A stretch of DNA of 64,000 nucleotides from Candidatus Neomarinimicrobiota bacterium (GTDB lineage Bacteria; Fidelibacterota; Marinisomatia; Marinisomatales; S15-B10): the NCBI GenBank assembly GCA_012964825.1, contig DTTI01000073.1:1-64000 (forward strand), written 5' to 3'. This document shows, in pieces, positions 27,314 through 34,910 of this stretch. The position numbers and the translations under genes were made by a program. The first letter of the stretch is position 1, and each line of letters opens with the position of its first letter. The notes under the pieces were generated by a model, which did not search any database, was not told where the DNA came from, and saw only the letters and a list, made by a program, of their open reading frames with translations.

Positions 27314-28084
27314 TTAAATAATCCCGCCACCCAGCGCCACGGAGACCAGAATCAAACCAATCCCAACGATCTTTCGGATTTGATCCATGGTCACTTTTTT
27401 TAGAACTCTCTGACCGATAAAGACACCAAGAAACGCCGCCGCACACGCCGCGCCCATGAGTGCCATATTCTCCCCGCTGATGGATGAAAGATTTACACCG
27501 TAAACAGAGATACGTGTAATGTCAACAAGGCAAGCGATGGTTACACCCGTCCCAATGAACGCTTTTTTGCTCAATCCGGAACTGGCCAGGAAAGCACTCC
27601 GCATGGCGCCCTGATGCCCGGAAAGCCCGCCAAAAAATCCACTCACCAGTCCGCCCACAGGTAGGAATTTGGGACCAAACTGGAGATTCTTATTTTGTGG
27701 CAAGAGATCAAAAAGTGCAAAGAAGAATATCAGAACGGACATGGTGAAATTTACGGGTAAAATGACCATTTGGTAGCCCGCCAATGAATAGGACAAAAGA
27801 GGGGGCTGTTCAGCAAGTTTCACCAAAAGTTTCGCTCCGCCGTAAGCAGCCACAATAGCGATAAACCCAAACTTTGTTAGAACATCAATTTTGCAATGGC
27901 GACCGAAGAGCGTCAGTTTTAGCAAGTTGTTCGCCAAGTGGACAACAGCAGTGGCCGCCACGGCGGCTTGCGGAGGAAAGAGAAGAATCATAGCTGGTAA
28001 TAGGAGAGTACCTAGGCCAAAACCTGAAAAAAGTGTCAGCCCGGAGGCGACAAAAGCAACAAGCGCAACCAGAAAGTAGTCCAA
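27314..28084 (-). CDS. TSUP (TauE/SafE) family membrane permease
   Basis: A 256-residue membrane protein with about eight helices and the inverted repeat of the family: ASGLTLFSGFGLGTLLLPAM in the first half and LVSGFFGGLSGHQGAMRSAF in the second. Relatives move organosulfonates, sulfite, thiosulfate or sulfoacetate. It starts 2 bp after the arsC-like gene and precedes the dipeptidase by 28 bp, so the three are probably one transcript. The pairing with a redox protein of the arsenate-reductase fold suggests a sulfur- or oxyanion-linked job, which is inference. Confidence 0.85.
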   Translation of the reverse strand: MDYFLVALVAFVASGLTLFSGFGLGTLLLPAMILLFPPQAAVAATAVVHLANNLLKLTLFGRHCKIDVLTKFGFIAIVAAYGGAKLLVKLAEQPPLLSYSLAGYQMVILPVNFTMSVLIFFFALFDLLPQNKNLQFGPKFLPVGGLVSGFFGGLSGHQGAMRSAFLASSGLSKKAFIGTGVTIACLVDITRISVYGVNLSSISGENMALMGAACAAAFLGVFIGQRVLKKVTMDQIRKIVGIGLILVSVALGGGII

Positions 28085-28086
28085 AG

Positions 28087-28440
28087 CTATTTTAACAGTT
28101 CAAGGACCTTTTCCGGAGGCCGACCCAGCACTGCCCGCCGGCCAGTTACAGCAATGGGGCGCTCCATCAGTTTGGGGTGCTTCGCCATTGCGCTGAACAG
28201 GATGTCATCATCCTCAAGGGACTTTTTCATGTTGAGCGTCTTAAACTCGGCCTCGCCTTTTCGGATGAACTGATTTGGTCTGAGACCCATCATTCCTGCC
28301 AGGGATCGTAGTGTCGATTCATCGGCGGGATTCTTTAAATATTCGATGATCTTCGGTTCAACCCCGTTACCTCTGAGAAGCTGCACGGCTTCCCGGCTTT
28401 TTCGTCAACGGGGATTGTGATAAAGTGTGATCTTACTCAT
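28087..28440 (-). CDS. arsC: ArsC-family arsenate reductase with in-frame UGA at the catalytic Cys12 (probable selenoprotein)
   Basis: Read from the ATG at 28440, the frame gives 117 residues with one internal TGA at codon 12 (28407-28405): SKITLYHNPR-[UGA]-RKSREAV. In ArsC of the glutaredoxin-coupled class the same place is the catalytic Cys12. The three arginines that bind the oxyanion in plasmid R773 ArsC are here at exactly 60 (FIRKGEAEF), 94 (MERPIAV) and 107 (LGRPPEKV). An AAGGAG ribosome-binding site lies 9 nt before the ATG, whereas the only downstream start (GTG, 28386) has none and would give a protein with no catalytic residue. A SECIS-like hairpin follows the UGA. I therefore read selenocysteine; a nonsense mutation or base error is the alternative. 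First gene of an operon with the TSUP permease, dipeptidase and pruA. Confidence 0.78.
28375..28394 (-). promoter_or_regulatory. Putative bacterial SECIS element in arsC
   Basis: On the mRNA, GGGAAGC (11-17 nt after the UGA) pairs with GCUUCUC (24-30 nt after) to form a 7-bp stem with one G-U pair, closing a 6-nt loop CGUGCA. The second loop base is G, and the loop begins 18 nt after the UGA. The conserved G in the first two loop bases and a UGA-to-loop distance of about 16-37 nt are the known features of bacterial SECIS elements read by SelB. Confidence 0.65.
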
Positions 28441-28531
28441 CAGTGGAAACTCCTTATAAAGTTTGTCATTTTTTCCTTGTCCAATTTAATGCTCAAGCTA
28501 GACCCCACCGATTCTAATCTCTCTATTATGA

Positions 28532-28562
28532 TTGATTTAGACAGAACTTGTAGGTAATTTTG
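28532..28562 (+). promoter_or_regulatory. Promoter of the mreBCD-mrdA-rodA operon
   Basis: TTG (28532-28534), 20 nt, then TAATTTTG (28555-28562), an exact match to the Bacteroidetes-type -33 TTG / -7 TAnnTTTG pattern. It can also be read as TTGATT-N17-TAATTT. It is about 60 bp before the mreB start, in the divergent gap shared with arsC. The same arrangement occurs before hrcA. Confidence 0.55.
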
Positions 28563-28622
28563 AATCTCCGCGATTAATCCGAGGAGACCACTTTACAGAA
28601 CATTCATCTTTCGAGTGAGCAG

Positions 28623-29651
28623 GTGAGTATAGTCAAGAATGGTATAGGTTCGGCAGGCTGGGTATCCGGCGACATAGCTATAGACTTAGGAACGGCCAAC
28701 ACTTTGATTTGGGTTCGTTCCAAGGGTATCATCATTAATGAACCTTCCATCATTGCAAGAAACATAAATGACGGATCCGTTCTGGCTGTAGGCAAAGAGG
28801 CCAGCTTGATGGTTGGGAAGACACACCGGGATATTGAAACCATCTGTCCTCTCAAGGATGGTGTTATTGCAGACTTTGAAGCGACAGATGGGATGCTCCT
28901 CGGTTTTGTGAAGAAAATCAATTTCAGTCCCATTGCACGGTTCAAGATGGTGATCTGCGTGCCGAGCGGTGTAACGGGGGTAGAGCGAAAGGCGGTGCGG
29001 GATTCTGCTGAGCGCGCAAACGGAAAAGAAGTTTACCTTATCGAAGAGCCGGTGGCTGCTGCGATAGGAATCGGAATAGACATTTCCCGACCGGTGGGGA
29101 ATATGATTGTAGATATTGGCGGTGGCACCTCCGAGATCGCGGTCATCGCTCTCAATGGGGTAGTAACCAAAGAGACGATCAAGATCGCCGGCCACGAAAT
29201 GGATGAAGCTATTGTTCAGTGGTTCCGCAATGAGCACAAACTTGACGTTGGTGAACCAACGGCTGAGAAGATCAAGATAAAAGTCGGCAGCGCAATGCGA
29301 ATGGATGAGACGCCTATCCAGATAAGGGGGCGGGACTTGGTTTCAGGTATCCCCAAAACGGTTGAAGTCTCCTCCGACGAGATCCGTCAAGCTTTGAAGG
29401 ATTGTGTTACTCAGATCGTCGATGTAATCAAAAGAGCACTTGAAAAGACACCCCCCGAGCTCGCCGTTGATATCCTTGAAAGGGGTATTATTCTTACCGG
29501 TGGCGGTTCAATGCTTAAAGGGCTTGATCAGAATATCAGGGAGAGAACAAATCTTCCGGCAAACTTATCTGAACGTCCCCTCACAGACGTGGTGAGAGGC
29601 ACCGGTATGGTTTTATCCGATATTAAGAAGTACACAGATGTGCTTTTGTAG
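28623..29651 (+). CDS. mreB: Rod shape-determining protein MreB
   Basis: Actin-like ATPase forming membrane-bound filaments that direct lateral wall growth. The 342-residue protein has DIAIDLGTANTLIW (phosphate 1), the GGTSEIAVIALNGVV phosphate-2 region and the LTGGGSMLKGLDQNI adenosine motif, with VPSGVTGVERKAVRDSAERA between. The start is GTG with a weak ribosome-binding site; the sequence before DIAIDLG is about 17 residues, slightly long for MreB. First of a complete elongasome operon. Confidence 0.95.
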   Translation: MSIVKNGIGSAGWVSGDIAIDLGTANTLIWVRSKGIIINEPSIIARNINDGSVLAVGKEASLMVGKTHRDIETICPLKDGVIADFEATDGMLLGFVKKINFSPIARFKMVICVPSGVTGVERKAVRDSAERANGKEVYLIEEPVAAAIGIGIDISRPVGNMIVDIGGGTSEIAVIALNGVVTKETIKIAGHEMDEAIVQWFRNEHKLDVGEPTAEKIKIKVGSAMRMDETPIQIRGRDLVSGIPKTVEVSSDEIRQALKDCVTQIVDVIKRALEKTPPELAVDILERGIILTGGGSMLKGLDQNIRERTNLPANLSERPLTDVVRGTGMVLSDIKKYTDVLL

Positions 29652-29657
29652 CTGTTG

Positions 29658-30443
29658 ATGCGAAGGCTCGTCGGCTTTATTGTTGATAATCGTGACTGGT
29701 TCTTTCTCACTTTCTCAGTAGCACTCTCACTTCTCCTCCTTTCGAATAACGAGTCACCTGATGTTCAGATCCTCCGTGGGAAGGTCAATTCCGTTCTGTC
29801 CGTCATTTACGCACCCGGGAACTGGGTACAGGGGATTGGTACCCTGAGGGAAGAGAATGACGTCCTTAGAGCAAAGGCTGTGCAGCTCTCTCTTCTCAAT
29901 TCTGAAATGTTGCAATACAAGACCGAGAACGAGCGTCTTAAAGCCATGCTGGATTATAAGGAATCGGTGGGCATGTTTCTTTTGCCTACCCGGGTGGTCA
30001 GCACTGGACTTTCACCGCTCATGAAAGTGGTGAACATCAATGTCGGTTCTCAACAAGATGTGAGGCCTAACCTTGCCGTGGTAAGTGTTGACGGTGTGGT
30101 GGGAAAAACCGTCTCAGTGGGTCCGACAACAACCGTGGTTCAGCTTATGACGGACTACAGCTTCCGGTTGAGCGTCAAAATGGAGAAAAGCGGGACTATC
30201 GGCATTATGCGCTGGAGAGAAGGAGATGTCTTTGAAGTGTGGGAGATCCCCAAAGCTACGGGGATTGAAGTAGGTGAGAGGATTGTCACTTCGGGCTACA
30301 GTGACATATTTCCACCCAATCTGGCTGTGGGCTATGTTACAGGCACCATTGACCAGCCTGAAATGCTGCACAAGGTCGCTGTATCGAAAGCCAACACCGA
30401 TTTTACCACTTTGGGTCATCTGTTTGTCATAGGCGGTGAATAA
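29658..30443 (+). CDS. mreC: Rod shape-determining protein MreC
   Basis: Bitopic periplasmic scaffold of the elongasome. It has a short cytoplasmic N terminus, one membrane helix (FFLTFSVALSLLLLS, about residues 14-28), a coiled coil (about 60-95, LREENDVLRAKAVQLSLLN), then the beta-rich MreC domain with VNINVGSQQDVRPNLAVVS and the TSGYSDIFPPNLAVGYV end. I chose the ATG at 29658 (261 residues); a TTG one codon earlier is possible. Its stop overlaps the mreD start by one base (TAATG). Confidence 0.93.
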   Translation: MRRLVGFIVDNRDWFFLTFSVALSLLLLSNNESPDVQILRGKVNSVLSVIYAPGNWVQGIGTLREENDVLRAKAVQLSLLNSEMLQYKTENERLKAMLDYKESVGMFLLPTRVVSTGLSPLMKVVNINVGSQQDVRPNLAVVSVDGVVGKTVSVGPTTTVVQLMTDYSFRLSVKMEKSGTIGIMRWREGDVFEVWEIPKATGIEVGERIVTSGYSDIFPPNLAVGYVTGTIDQPEMLHKVAVSKANTDFTTLGHLFVIGGE

Positions 30444-30934
30444 TGGCGAATCGCGTTGTACCTTTTTTGAACGGTTTGGCCGTGCTGTTTCTTCAGATGA
30501 TCCTAAGCGATTTCCTCACCATAAGGGGTCTCCGGCCTGATTTTATTCTTATATTCGTGGTTTATCTTTCACTAAGATGGGGAAGTCTCACAGGAGTTGT
30601 TGCCGGTTTTACCCTTGGGCTGGTGGAAGATATTTTAAGCGCCGGTTCGCTCATGGGCCTTGCACCACTCACGAAGTCACTCACAGGATTCCTGGTGGGA
30701 AGGCTTCAGGGGAGGTATATCCGTATGAGCCCAGTTACTTTTCATGCTGCTTGGGTCGGAATAATGATGGCTCATTTCTTCATTTTCATTTATGTCAATT
30801 ATCAGTCTGTTTTTGAGACCAACTCAAGTATCTTTTGGAAAACCTATATCTTCTCTGCAGTCTACACATTCATTTTCATAGGTATGTTTCAGGTGATCAA
30901 ACCCCTCAGCACCATCAAACCACCTGCTAATTGA
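30443..30934 (+). CDS. mreD: Rod shape-determining protein MreD
   Basis: A 163-residue inner-membrane protein with about five helices and the family features DFLTIRGLRPDFILIFVVYL near the N terminus and GFTLGLVEDILSAGSLMGL in the middle. It completes the MreBCD complex that positions PBP2 and RodA, both encoded next. It is recognised as much by position as by sequence, since MreD is poorly conserved. Confidence 0.9.
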   Translation: MANRVVPFLNGLAVLFLQMILSDFLTIRGLRPDFILIFVVYLSLRWGSLTGVVAGFTLGLVEDILSAGSLMGLAPLTKSLTGFLVGRLQGRYIRMSPVTFHAAWVGIMMAHFFIFIYVNYQSVFETNSSIFWKTYIFSAVYTFIFIGMFQVIKPLSTIKPPAN

Positions 30935-30941
30935 GAAAGCT

Positions 30942-32717
30942 GTGCTGAGGACAGAAATTTATGTTCCTGTCCGGAGACGGGACGTTTCTTTTGCGGTGAT
31001 CCTGCTGTTGTTTGCTTTGCTGTTGGGGCGGTTTTACTACCTTCAGATTTATCGACATGACCAATATAAACTTGTGGCCGACGCGAACAGGGTTCGCATG
31101 GTTACCAACCCGGCGCCACGAGGTCATATCCTCGACAGGAACGATAAAATCCTAGCGGCTAACCAATCCATTTATGCTGTTTCAGTTATCAAGGATGAAC
31201 TCATTGATGAAGATGTGCAGATGAGTATGATGGCCAGATATCTCGATCGGGATCAAGAGGATCTTCAGCAAAATTTAAAGAAGTATCACCAAGGACGTTT
31301 CCTACCAGCTCTTATAGCAAGGAACGTTACTTTAGACAAACTGAGTCTAATTGAAGAACACAGGAATGAGCTGCCCGGAGTTTTCTCTACAAAATTTCCG
31401 GTGAGATTTTACCCCAGTATGACAGATATAAGAGCTTCCCATGTCCTCGGCTATCTTCGTGAAATCACTACAGAAGAGCTCAATGCCACGGAGGAGGGTG
31501 ATTATGCGTTAGGTGACTATTCTGGCTTTCAAGGGCTGGAAAAGTATTATGAGTACTTACTGAGAGGTGTTAAAGGTGTTGAATTCAGGCAGGTTGATGC
31601 TCTGGGGAGGGAAGTGGGCACTTTGATCGATCGCAAACCGATTCTCTCCAAGCCGGGGGAAAGCTTGCGCCTTACACTGGATGCGGGCCTGCAGTCAAAA
31701 GCGGAATCATTGCTTGATGGTAATCGAGGCGCCGTGGTGATTATGAATGCAGAAACAGGTGGAATTCTCGTCATGGCCAGCAAGCCCGATTTTCCACTGA
31801 GTGATTTTTCCGCCGGCATGAATCTGGACAAGTGGCGGAGTTATTCCGCTGACGTAGACCGTCCCCTCTTTAACCGGGCCGTCCTTGGGCTCTATCCACC
31901 CGGTTCTTCAATGAAACTTATAACAGCCATCGCTGCACTTGAGCGAGGTCTGGTGGATGAGAAGTGGAGCATTCAGTGTACGGGTAGTTACGAATTTGGC
32001 GATCGGACATTTGGATGTTGGCGACAGAATGGACATGGTCGTGTAAATCTTTCGAGGGCAATAGTAGAGTCGTGCAATGTTTACTTTTATCAACTGGTTG
32101 AGCGAATGAACATCGATACATGGGCTGCTTACGCGAAACTGTTCGGTTTTGGAATGCTAACAGGGGTAGATCTGCCAGATGAAAGCAATGGCCTGGTAGC
32201 GGACAGGGCCTACATGAACAAAAAATACGGGCGGTGGGGGTGGGCCAAAGGATCGCTTCTGCACCTTTCTATTGGCCAAGGCGACATTTTGGTAACACCT
32301 CTGCAAATGGCCCAGTTTATAGGAATTGTTGCCATGAAAGGGGAGAAGCATCGGCCAAGGCTTGTGGAAAAAAGTACGATAGACGAGACGGTAAGAATAC
32401 CGATAAAATCAGCCACTTGGAGAGCCATTCACAGAATGACATTTGATGTTGTGAACAAGAGTAGTGGTACCGCCTTTGACAAAGAATTGGCAGCATCCGA
32501 TGTGAGGGTGTACGGAAAAACAGGTACGGCTGAGAATCCCCACGGAGATCCTCATGCTTGGTTTGTCGGTTTTGCCGAAGGAGAAGGCGAGACTTTTGTC
32601 ATCAGTATTATTATAGAAAATGGCGGGACAGGAGGCTCTACTGCTGCACCCATTGCTGCGAAATTAATCAAATCATATTTCAGAGTGGGAAGCGCCAACC
32701 TGGCCGCACAGTCATGA
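30942..32717 (+). CDS. mrdA: Penicillin-binding protein 2 (elongation transpeptidase)
   Basis: Class B PBP that crosslinks peptidoglycan during rod elongation. The 591-residue protein has a short cytoplasmic start, one membrane anchor (about residues 15-35), the dimerisation domain with NPAPRGHILDRNDKILA, then the transpeptidase domain with the catalytic Ser in YPPGSSMKLITAIA, SCN in IVESCNVYFYQL and KTGTAENPHGDPHAWF. The start is GTG. It is coupled to rodA by an ATGA overlap. Confidence 0.95.
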   Translation: MLRTEIYVPVRRRDVSFAVILLLFALLLGRFYYLQIYRHDQYKLVADANRVRMVTNPAPRGHILDRNDKILAANQSIYAVSVIKDELIDEDVQMSMMARYLDRDQEDLQQNLKKYHQGRFLPALIARNVTLDKLSLIEEHRNELPGVFSTKFPVRFYPSMTDIRASHVLGYLREITTEELNATEEGDYALGDYSGFQGLEKYYEYLLRGVKGVEFRQVDALGREVGTLIDRKPILSKPGESLRLTLDAGLQSKAESLLDGNRGAVVIMNAETGGILVMASKPDFPLSDFSAGMNLDKWRSYSADVDRPLFNRAVLGLYPPGSSMKLITAIAALERGLVDEKWSIQCTGSYEFGDRTFGCWRQNGHGRVNLSRAIVESCNVYFYQLVERMNIDTWAAYAKLFGFGMLTGVDLPDESNGLVADRAYMNKKYGRWGWAKGSLLHLSIGQGDILVTPLQMAQFIGIVAMKGEKHRPRLVEKSTIDETVRIPIKSATWRAIHRMTFDVVNKSSGTAFDKELAASDVRVYGKTGTAENPHGDPHAWFVGFAEGEGETFVISIIIENGGTGGSTAAPIAAKLIKSYFRVGSANLAAQS

Positions 32718-33934
32718 ACTTCTACAATAAACTGAAAGATGCCCCTCTTCACTGGCTCGTTCTGGTTTTCATTCTGAATGTATTTGGTCTTATGGCTCTG
32801 TACAGCATTTCCCAAGATAGTGTTACCCTTTCCATGTCATCCCGTTTTGTGAAATTTCTCTTCTGGTTTTTTCCTGCCATTGGAACTTTTTTCTTCTTTT
32901 TTGCCATACCAAAGCGATTTATTCACGAATACTCCTACATCGCTGTTGTGCTCGCTTTCGCTTCACTTTTTCTCCCTTATCTTACTGGACCTGTTGCAGG
33001 AACATATCGCTGGGTATCACTGAGCGGAGTCAGTTATCAGCCGGCTGAAACTATGAAATGGCTTGTTATTATTGCCCTTGCAAGATACTTGTCAGATAAC
33101 AGGTTCAAGCTGAAAAAGGCCCGGTCTATGTTCGTGCCCATTGTTGCAGTTCTTATACCGACCGTTGTTGTTGTCAAACAGCCGGATTTAGGTTCGGCTG
33201 TCATTGTTATGGCGCCGCTGATCCCGCTGCTCTATTGGGTAGGCGTCAAACCTCTTCACATTTTTCTGCTGTTAGCACCGATATTGAGCATCATCACTGC
33301 TTTTAACTATTACACTTTCACAGCCTGGATAATTCTGATAGCTGTTGTTCTGTATCTCTCCCAGACGACACTTCGGGTTATGCTGACTAACTTCTTTGTG
33401 AATATTTTCCTCGGTCTGCTGACTCCTTTACTATGGAACGGTCTGCATATTTATCAGAAGGAACGCGTGCTTGTTCTTCTTGATTTGACCCGAGATCCAC
33501 TGGGTGCTGCGTATCAGGTGATACAGTCTCAGACAGCCATAGGCTCCGGCGGCCTCTGGGGTAAAGGCTTCGGGCGGGGTACTCAGACACACCTGAAATT
33601 CCTCCCTGAGCAGGAAACAGACTTCATATTTTCAGTTATAGGAGAGGAATTTGGATTTATTGCTGTGGCATTCATTCTGGTTCTTTTTGCCGTCCTGGTG
33701 CTTGACATGGTTCAGCGTGCCTACAGAACTTCGGAGCGTTTCCCCAGCCTCGTATTGTTCGGTATTGCTGCACTTTTTATGTCTCACATCTTCATAAATG
33801 TTGGTATGACTGTGAATCTTCTACCAGTAAAAGGTTTGCCTTTACCGTTTATCAGCTATGGCGGGACTTTCCTTGTTTCCTGTTATTCCATGCTGGGTCT
33901 GGCCATGAACATGAGCGTTGAGACCAACGATTGA
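32714..33934 (+). CDS. rodA: SEDS peptidoglycan polymerase RodA
   Basis: Glycosyltransferase partner of PBP2. From the ATG at 32714, which overlaps the mrdA TGA, it has 406 residues and about ten membrane helices. SEDS features include the segment around YRWVSLSGVSYQPAETMKW, VVVKQPDLGSAVIVMAPL, the AIGSGGLWGKGFGRGTQTHL loop, LPEQETDFIFSVIGEEFGF with its catalytic acidic residues, and LPVKGLPLPFISYGGT near the end. An open frame reaching further upstream lies inside mrdA and is not part of the protein. Confidence 0.95.
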   Translation: MNFYNKLKDAPLHWLVLVFILNVFGLMALYSISQDSVTLSMSSRFVKFLFWFFPAIGTFFFFFAIPKRFIHEYSYIAVVLAFASLFLPYLTGPVAGTYRWVSLSGVSYQPAETMKWLVIIALARYLSDNRFKLKKARSMFVPIVAVLIPTVVVVKQPDLGSAVIVMAPLIPLLYWVGVKPLHIFLLLAPILSIITAFNYYTFTAWIILIAVVLYLSQTTLRVMLTNFFVNIFLGLLTPLLWNGLHIYQKERVLVLLDLTRDPLGAAYQVIQSQTAIGSGGLWGKGFGRGTQTHLKFLPEQETDFIFSVIGEEFGFIAVAFILVLFAVLVLDMVQRAYRTSERFPSLVLFGIAALFMSHIFINVGMTVNLLPVKGLPLPFISYGGTFLVSCYSMLGLAMNMSVETND

Positions 33935-33985
33935 ATAAACCGGCCTTACTCTCAGAAACTGCTTGAAGTATGACCACTAAACAGA

Positions 33986-34016
33986 TTGGTGAAATTGACA
34001 AATAGAGGTAAATTTG
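33986..34016 (+). promoter_or_regulatory. Promoter candidate of the ybgF-like gene
   Basis: TTG (33986-33988), 20 nt, TAAATTTG (34009-34016): exact TTG-N20-TAnnTTTG. An overlapping TTGACA is present at 33996. It is in the 98-bp gap after rodA, 17 bp before the start codon at 34033, so either the leader is very short or the real start is the ATG at 34063. Confidence 0.45.
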
Positions 34017-34032
34017 ACTACGTTAATACCTG

Positions 34033-34872
34033 ATGAGTAGCCCAATTTGTCTTCTGGCGACTATGAATCGCAACTCTGCCTCCCAATTTTCCCGTCTTTT
34101 TCCACTTTTTTTCTGTGGTGTTTTTATTACTGCTTTTACCACGGCTCAGACCCAGTCATTGCAGGATAGAGATTTGAAAGACAAGGTGTCCACACTGGAG
34201 ACGCAAGTGAACCAGTTGCTTGGTATTGTCATCCCTGATGTGGAAAATGCAATGGAGAGTATGGTCCGGGCGAAAGCTCAATCCGACAGTACCACCATTT
34301 TAATCATTAACCGGATCAACACGATCCAGAACAAAATAAGAACTCTAGAGAGCAAAGCAGCTTACACGGACAGCATCAACTTTCAGCTCCTTCAGCAGCT
34401 GATGATGATTGAGAATAAAATTGTTACGCTGACACGAAGTTTCAATGAACTTTATGATCTCAAATCAGGCACCATTGATGTCTCAGCATCTAGGATTAGC
34501 GGTGATGATTATAAGAGAAGCTATATTGGTGCTCTGAGTTCCTACAATGATGGTAACTATGACTTGGCTATTCAGGGATTTGGGCGCCTAGTAACAGGAG
34601 ATCCTGATCACAAGCTTGCAGATAACAGTCAATTCTGGCTTGGCGAATCCTATTATGCTTTGAAGAACTATAAACGGGCTGTACTTGAATTCGAAAAAGT
34701 TTTCCAGTTCAAAGAACAGGACAAGTGGGACGATTCACAGTTAAAGCTTGGAATCTGCTATCAAAAGATTGGCAATACTGAGAAGGCAAGGGCTGAGTTT
34801 CAGAAGCTGGTAGACCATTACCCCGGCAGCGAATATTACCAGCGAGCGCAACAGTACCTTCGTCAGTTGTAA
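34033..34872 (+). CDS. YbgF/CpoB-like periplasmic TPR protein
   Basis: A 279-residue exported protein: an N-terminal signal segment (FPLFFCGVFITAFTTAQ, about residues 23-39), a coiled-coil region (about 45-135, LKDKVSTLETQVNQLL and similar heptads) and three C-terminal TPR repeats (from about 160, YKRSYIGALSSYNDGNYDLA). This is the YbgF/CpoB arrangement, which links outer-membrane constriction (Tol-Pal) to wall synthesis. No tol or pal gene is in the window, so the role is inferred from architecture and from lying after rodA. The ATG at 34063 is an alternative start. Confidence 0.75.
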   Translation: MSSPICLLATMNRNSASQFSRLFPLFFCGVFITAFTTAQTQSLQDRDLKDKVSTLETQVNQLLGIVIPDVENAMESMVRAKAQSDSTTILIINRINTIQNKIRTLESKAAYTDSINFQLLQQLMMIENKIVTLTRSFNELYDLKSGTIDVSASRISGDDYKRSYIGALSSYNDGNYDLAIQGFGRLVTGDPDHKLADNSQFWLGESYYALKNYKRAVLEFEKVFQFKEQDKWDDSQLKLGICYQKIGNTEKARAEFQKLVDHYPGSEYYQRAQQYLRQL

Positions 34873-34898
34873 CCCGCTATTCTATTTAGATATTTTTG
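34867..34898 (+). promoter_or_regulatory. Possible promoter before the glycogen-synthase-like gene
   Basis: TTG (34867-34869), 21 nt, TATTTTTG (34891-34898), again TTG-N21-TAnnTTTG. It is very close to the ATG at 34911 and overlaps the likely GGAG ribosome-binding site (34897-34900), so it may be fortuitous. Confidence 0.25.
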
Positions 34899-34910
34899 GA
34901 GATTCAATAA

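Noticed and set aside
28087-28386. A 99-residue ArsC-like protein starting at GTG 28386, or a pseudogene
   Set aside because: The short version lacks the catalytic residue and has no ribosome-binding site. The upstream frame carries a natural ArsC start with a strong site and correct residue numbering, so the UGA is more likely recoded than a defect.
32558-32713. Upstream extension of RodA
   Set aside because: This Arg/Cys-rich stretch is the mrdA sequence in another frame; RodA begins at the ATGA overlap.
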